A stretch of 64,000 nt of DNA, taken from positions 22,846 to 86,845 of the forward strand of contig JAGHUD010000013.1 in assembly GCA_018065005.1 (NCBI GenBank), given 5' to 3'. The notes under the pieces were generated by a model. That model was not told the origin of the DNA, did no database searches, and was given only the letters and a program-made list of their open reading frames with translations. This document shows positions 61,262-64,000 of the stretch, piece by piece. Position numbers and translations under genes: made by a program. This stretch comes from Candidatus Physcousia equi. GTDB taxonomy: Bacteria; Bacteroidota; Bacteroidia; Bacteroidales; Bacteroidaceae. Every line of letters starts with the position of its first letter. Within the stretch, counting starts at the first letter, position 1.

Positions 61262-62047
61262 ATGTCTTACGACCTCATCACCATACTCGGACCCACGGCA
61301 TGTGGCAAGACCACCGTGGCAGCCCACCTCGCCAAGCGTTTGGATGGCGAGGTGATCAGTGCTGACAGCCGCCAACTCTATCGAGGCATGACCATCGGAA
61401 GCGGCAAGGACCTCAAGGACTACCACATCACCGAGACCGACCCCGCCACCGGAGCCACCCACACCACCGAAGTGCCCTACCACCTCATCGACATCCGCGA
61501 CTGCGGCTACCGCTTCAACGTCTATGAGTTTCAGTGTGAGTTTATGAAAGCCTATATGGACATCAAGGCACGAGGCAAACTGCCCATCCTGTGCGGCGGC
61601 ACTGGGCTCTACATTGAGTCGGTGCTCAAAGCCTACGAACTGGGTTCCGTCGGCATCCCTCACTACACGAGTCTCACCATCGGACTCGAAATCAGTCGTG
61701 AACTGCGCCGTCAGCGCATCACCGATCGCCTCTATGCACGCATGGAGGAAGGCATGGTCGACGAGGTGCGCACCTTGCTCACCCAAGTCACGCCCGACCG
61801 TCTGATACGCTACGGCTTGGAGTATAAGTTCGTCACCTTGTATCTCATCGGCCAACTCAGCTACGACGAGATGCTGCGCCAACTCGAGATCGCCATCCAT
61901 CAGTTTGCCAAGCGACAGATGACCTGGTTCAGAGGTATGGAGCAGCGAGGCACCCACATCGAGTGGATCGACGCCACACTACCCATCGAGGAAAAAGTCG
62001 AAGCCATCGTGAAAAGAGCCGCAGAGGCAAAGAGCACCCTGACCTGA
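61262..62047 (+). CDS. Short MiaA-like tRNA dimethylallyltransferase paralogue
   Basis: A 261-residue protein, shorter than usual MiaA (about 300). It keeps the P-loop GPTACGKT, SADSRQLYRGMTIGSGKD, YHLIDI and GGTGLYIESVL. After this, the RIHP-N..R..RALEV stretch of standard MiaA is missing, and the chain passes directly to RQRITDRLYARMEEGMVDEVRTLL and RQMTWFR. Bacteroidetes often have two MiaA proteins; this resembles the shorter one. It would add an isopentenyl group to A37 of tRNAs reading U-starting codons, if active. Confidence 0.8.
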   Translation: MSYDLITILGPTACGKTTVAAHLAKRLDGEVISADSRQLYRGMTIGSGKDLKDYHITETDPATGATHTTEVPYHLIDIRDCGYRFNVYEFQCEFMKAYMDIKARGKLPILCGGTGLYIESVLKAYELGSVGIPHYTSLTIGLEISRELRRQRITDRLYARMEEGMVDEVRTLLTQVTPDRLIRYGLEYKFVTLYLIGQLSYDEMLRQLEIAIHQFAKRQMTWFRGMEQRGTHIEWIDATLPIEEKVEAIVKRAAEAKSTLT

Positions 62048-62107
62048 CATTTTCAGGGTGTATTATGTACTAAGCCCCCCCTCGCACAAAACAGCAAAAA
62101 AAGAAAT

Positions 62108-62141
62108 AAGGTCGCTCGGACATTGTCCGGGCGACCTTTTT
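62108..62141. terminator. Bidirectional terminator between miaA-like gene and gap
   Basis: A 14-bp stem with one T-G mismatch (AAGGTCGCTCGGAC / GTCCGGGCGACCTT) and a 3-base loop, followed by T on the plus strand. It lies between two converging genes. Confidence 0.85.
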
Positions 62142-62193
62142 CTGTTAGCCTCAAGTTGTCCTCCATGCAGAGGACCTTCAGGCGAGAAGCCGA

Positions 62194-63225
62194 TTAGCAG
62201 TTCTCGTTGAAGTACTTGATGGTGCGAACCATCTGTGAGGGGTAGCTGTTCTCGTTGTCATACCAAGAAACAACCTGTACCTGATAGGTGTCCTCGTCGA
62301 TCTTAGCAACCATAGTCTGAGTTGCGTCGAAGAGTGAACCGTACTTCATGCCGATGATGTCGCTTGAAACGATCTCGTCCTCGGTGTAGCCGTAAGACTC
62401 GGTCTGAGCAGCCTTCATGGCAGCGTTGATGCCTTCCTTGGTGATGTCCTTACCCTTCACAACGGCAACCAAGATGGTGGTAGAACCGGTGGGGGTGGGG
62501 ATGCGCTGTGCAGAACCGATGAGCTTGCCGTTCAGCTCGGGGATAACGAGGCCGATAGCCTTAGCAGCACCCGTGCTGTTGGGAACGATGTTCTGAGCAC
62601 CTGCGCGGCTACGACGGAGGTCACCCTTGCGCTGAGGACCATCGAGGATCATCTGGTCGCCGGTGTAGGCGTGGATGGTGCTCATGATACCGCTCTGGAT
62701 GGGAGCGTAAGCGTGGAGAGCAGCAGCCATGGGAGCCAGACAGTTGGTGGTGCAAGAAGCTGCAGAGATCACCTTGTCTTCCTTGGTCAGGGTGTTGTGG
62801 TTTACGTTGTAAACGATGGTGGGCAGATCTTTGCCTGCGGGAGCAGAGATAACAACCTTCTTGGCACCAGCCTGGATGTGTGCCTCTGCCTTTGCCTTAG
62901 AGGTGTAGAAACCGGTGCACTCGAGCACTACGTCTACGTCGAGCTGACCCCAGGGGAGCTCTGCTGCGTTGGGCATAGCGTAGAAGGTGATCTCCTTACC
63001 GTCAACGATGATGCTGTTGTCGGTAGCCTCTACAGTGTGCTTGCCCTCGCCGAACTTGCCAGCGAAGCCACCCTGAGCGGTGTCATACTTGAGGAGGTGA
63101 GCCAGCATCTTGGGGCTGGTGAGGTCGTTGATTGCTACTACTTCATAACCTTCAGCCTCGAACATCTGACGGAAAGCGAGGCGACCGATACGGCCGAAAC
63201 CGTTGATAGCTACTTTTGTTGCCAT
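62194..63225 (-). CDS. gap: Glyceraldehyde-3-phosphate dehydrogenase
   Basis: A 343-residue type I GAPDH of glycolysis: glyceraldehyde-3-phosphate + phosphate + NAD+ to 1,3-bisphosphoglycerate. It has the NAD-binding [14 protein letters not shown] start, the active-site [12 protein letters not shown] (catalytic Cys) and the [13 protein letters not shown] end. Codon use is biased as in highly expressed genes. It has a monocistronic layout with a long 5' gap. Confidence 0.97.
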   Translation of the reverse strand: MATKVAINGFGRIGRLAFRQMFEAEGYEVVAINDLTSPKMLAHLLKYDTAQGGFAGKFGEGKHTVEATDNSIIVDGKEITFYAMPNAAELPWGQLDVDVVLECTGFYTSKAKAEAHIQAGAKKVVISAPAGKDLPTIVYNVNHNTLTKEDKVISAASCTTNCLAPMAAALHAYAPIQSGIMSTIHAYTGDQMILDGPQRKGDLRRSRAGAQNIVPNSTGAAKAIGLVIPELNGKLIGSAQRIPTPTGSTTILVAVVKGKDITKEGINAAMKAAQTESYGYTEDEIVSSDIIGMKYGSLFDATQTMVAKIDEDTYQVQVVSWYDNENSYPSQMVRTIKYFNENC

Positions 63226-63444
63226 TGGTTTTTCTAAGTTTAATGGGTTAAATGTATAGAGTTATTAAATCACTGATTGCTTTGTGTGTCTTGTCGTTTG
63301 TGTTGTCCTGTACCCTTTCTTCGTCTTTTCCCTTACCCGCAATTACAATAATGTGCACTCTTGCAGGCAACCACAAGAAGCAGGAAAAGGGCGAAAATGA
63401 ACCAAATTTGCATGTTTTTGTTCATCTTTTTTTCTATTTGTGTG

Positions 63445-63472
63445 CAAATTTACAATTTTATTTTTAATTTTG
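63445..63472. promoter_or_regulatory. Divergent -7 elements between gap and mscL
   Basis: TAAATTTG on the minus strand (63452-63445) would serve gap with a leader of about 215 bases, and TAATTTTG on the plus strand (63465-63472) would serve mscL 44 bp downstream. Neither has a TTTG at the ideal distance. No gene was recognised in the 290-bp gap. Confidence 0.45.
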
Positions 63473-63515
63473 CATCGTTAAAAACATTTTTTTTTAATTT
63501 TTATCGAAAATAGTC

Positions 63516-63965
63516 ATGAAATTTATTGAAGACTTCAAAGCATTTGCCCTCAAAGGCAATGTGGTGGACATGGCAGTCGGTGTCATCATCGGCGGTGCCT
63601 TCGGAAAGATTGTTACCAGTATCGTCAACAACATTATCATGCCTCCCATTGGTGTACTCACCGGTGGCGTTAACTTCAGCGACCTCAGCGTCACCATCAA
63701 GGACGGCGTAGACGCTGTCACCAACGAAGCTGGCGAGGTGGTCACCGAAGCCGTGCCTGCCGTTACGCTCAACTACGGCGCCTTCGTGCAGGACATTATC
63801 GATTTTCTCATCATCGCGCTCTGCATCTTCTGCATGGTCAAGTTCATCACCAAACTCACCAAGAAGAAGCAAGAAGAACCCGCTGCTCCCGCTCCCGCTC
63901 CCGAACCCAGCGCTGAGGAGAAACTGCTCACCGAGATTCGCGACCTCCTCAAGGAGAAGAAATAA
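63516..63965 (+). CDS. mscL: Large-conductance mechanosensitive channel
   Basis: A 149-residue MscL, a pentameric inner-membrane channel that opens under osmotic downshock. The N-terminal helix and TM1 ([21 protein letters not shown] and the [16 protein letters not shown] pore-lining segment), a periplasmic loop and TM2 ([15 protein letters not shown]) are visible. The C-terminus has a Pro/Ala-rich linker ([12 protein letters not shown]) and a cytoplasmic bundle helix ([15 protein letters not shown]). The window ends 35 bp later. Confidence 0.96.
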   Translation: MKFIEDFKAFALKGNVVDMAVGVIIGGAFGKIVTSIVNNIIMPPIGVLTGGVNFSDLSVTIKDGVDAVTNEAGEVVTEAVPAVTLNYGAFVQDIIDFLIIALCIFCMVKFITKLTKKKQEEPAAPAPAPEPSAEEKLLTEIRDLLKEKK

Positions 63966-64000
63966 TTACGCCAGACATGCCATCCCTATATATATATAAA

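Noticed and set aside
61226..61957. A 243-codon open frame opposite the miaA-like gene
   Set aside because: It is antisense to a gene with clear P-loop and family motifs, and has no domain of its own.

Overview
The window looks like chromosomal DNA of a Bacteroidales bacterium, most likely of the Prevotellaceae. The evidence is Mfa1/Mfa2-type (type V) fimbrial genes with DUF3575 and DUF3868 partners, secreted proteins ending in a short type IX-like tail (GLYIVDG / GIFLVNGKKV), a DUF4301 gene, lipoproteins without Shine-Dalgarno sequences, and many promoters of the Bacteroidetes form TTTG-N19/20-TAnnTTTG. No rRNA, IS element, prophage or CRISPR array was seen. One tRNA gene (Arg, anticodon CCG) is present.

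Layout. 1-4.0 kb (minus strand): radA, an M15 peptidase and a FAD-dependent oxidoreductase, followed by a 26-bp tandem repeat. 4.1-7.2 kb (minus): rplM-rpsI-rpsB-tsf with its own promoter and terminator. 7.3-26.6 kb (minus): a fimbrial operon of about 19 kb reading DUF3575 protein, DUF3868/OmpA-like protein, Mfa1-like pilin, Mfa2-like lipoprotein, a second Mfa1-like lipoprotein, another fimbrial-type lipoprotein, a 3299-residue secreted protein and a TlpA-like thiol protein. 26.9-35.1 kb (minus): relA-type (p)ppGpp synthetase, S9 peptidase, mutS2 and a lipoprotein. 35.2-38.0 kb (plus): DUF4301 protein and purT. 38.2-42.0 kb (minus): ruvX-def-TPR protein and a SPOR lipoprotein. 42.2-43.1 kb (plus): a YtxH/holin-X-like/small-protein trio. 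43.1-47.9 kb (minus): pheT-yebC-TSCPD protein-glycosyltransferase. 48.5-52.3 kb: a large secreted clan GH-D-like glycosidase. Then tRNA-Arg, asnA, a calycin-like secreted protein, and a glycogen operon (debranching enzyme, GT4 synthase, GH57 amylase) at 55.3-60.1 kb. The right end holds a Crp/Fnr regulator, a heptamer repeat, a short miaA paralogue, gap and mscL.

The most unusual part is the fimbrial operon and its borders. It is bracketed by two nearly identical arrays, each of four 22-bp dyad-symmetric units (7278-7362 and 26752-26836). A single further copy lies at 48154-48172. Each copy sits between the 3' end of one minus-strand unit and the promoter of the next. Inside the operon, the giant protein holds the place that the tip adhesin Mfa5 has in the Porphyromonas gingivalis mfa cluster, but shows no von Willebrand A motif. 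It is therefore a candidate new class of fimbrial or surface adhesin. All functional statements come from reading the sequence; no database search was run.
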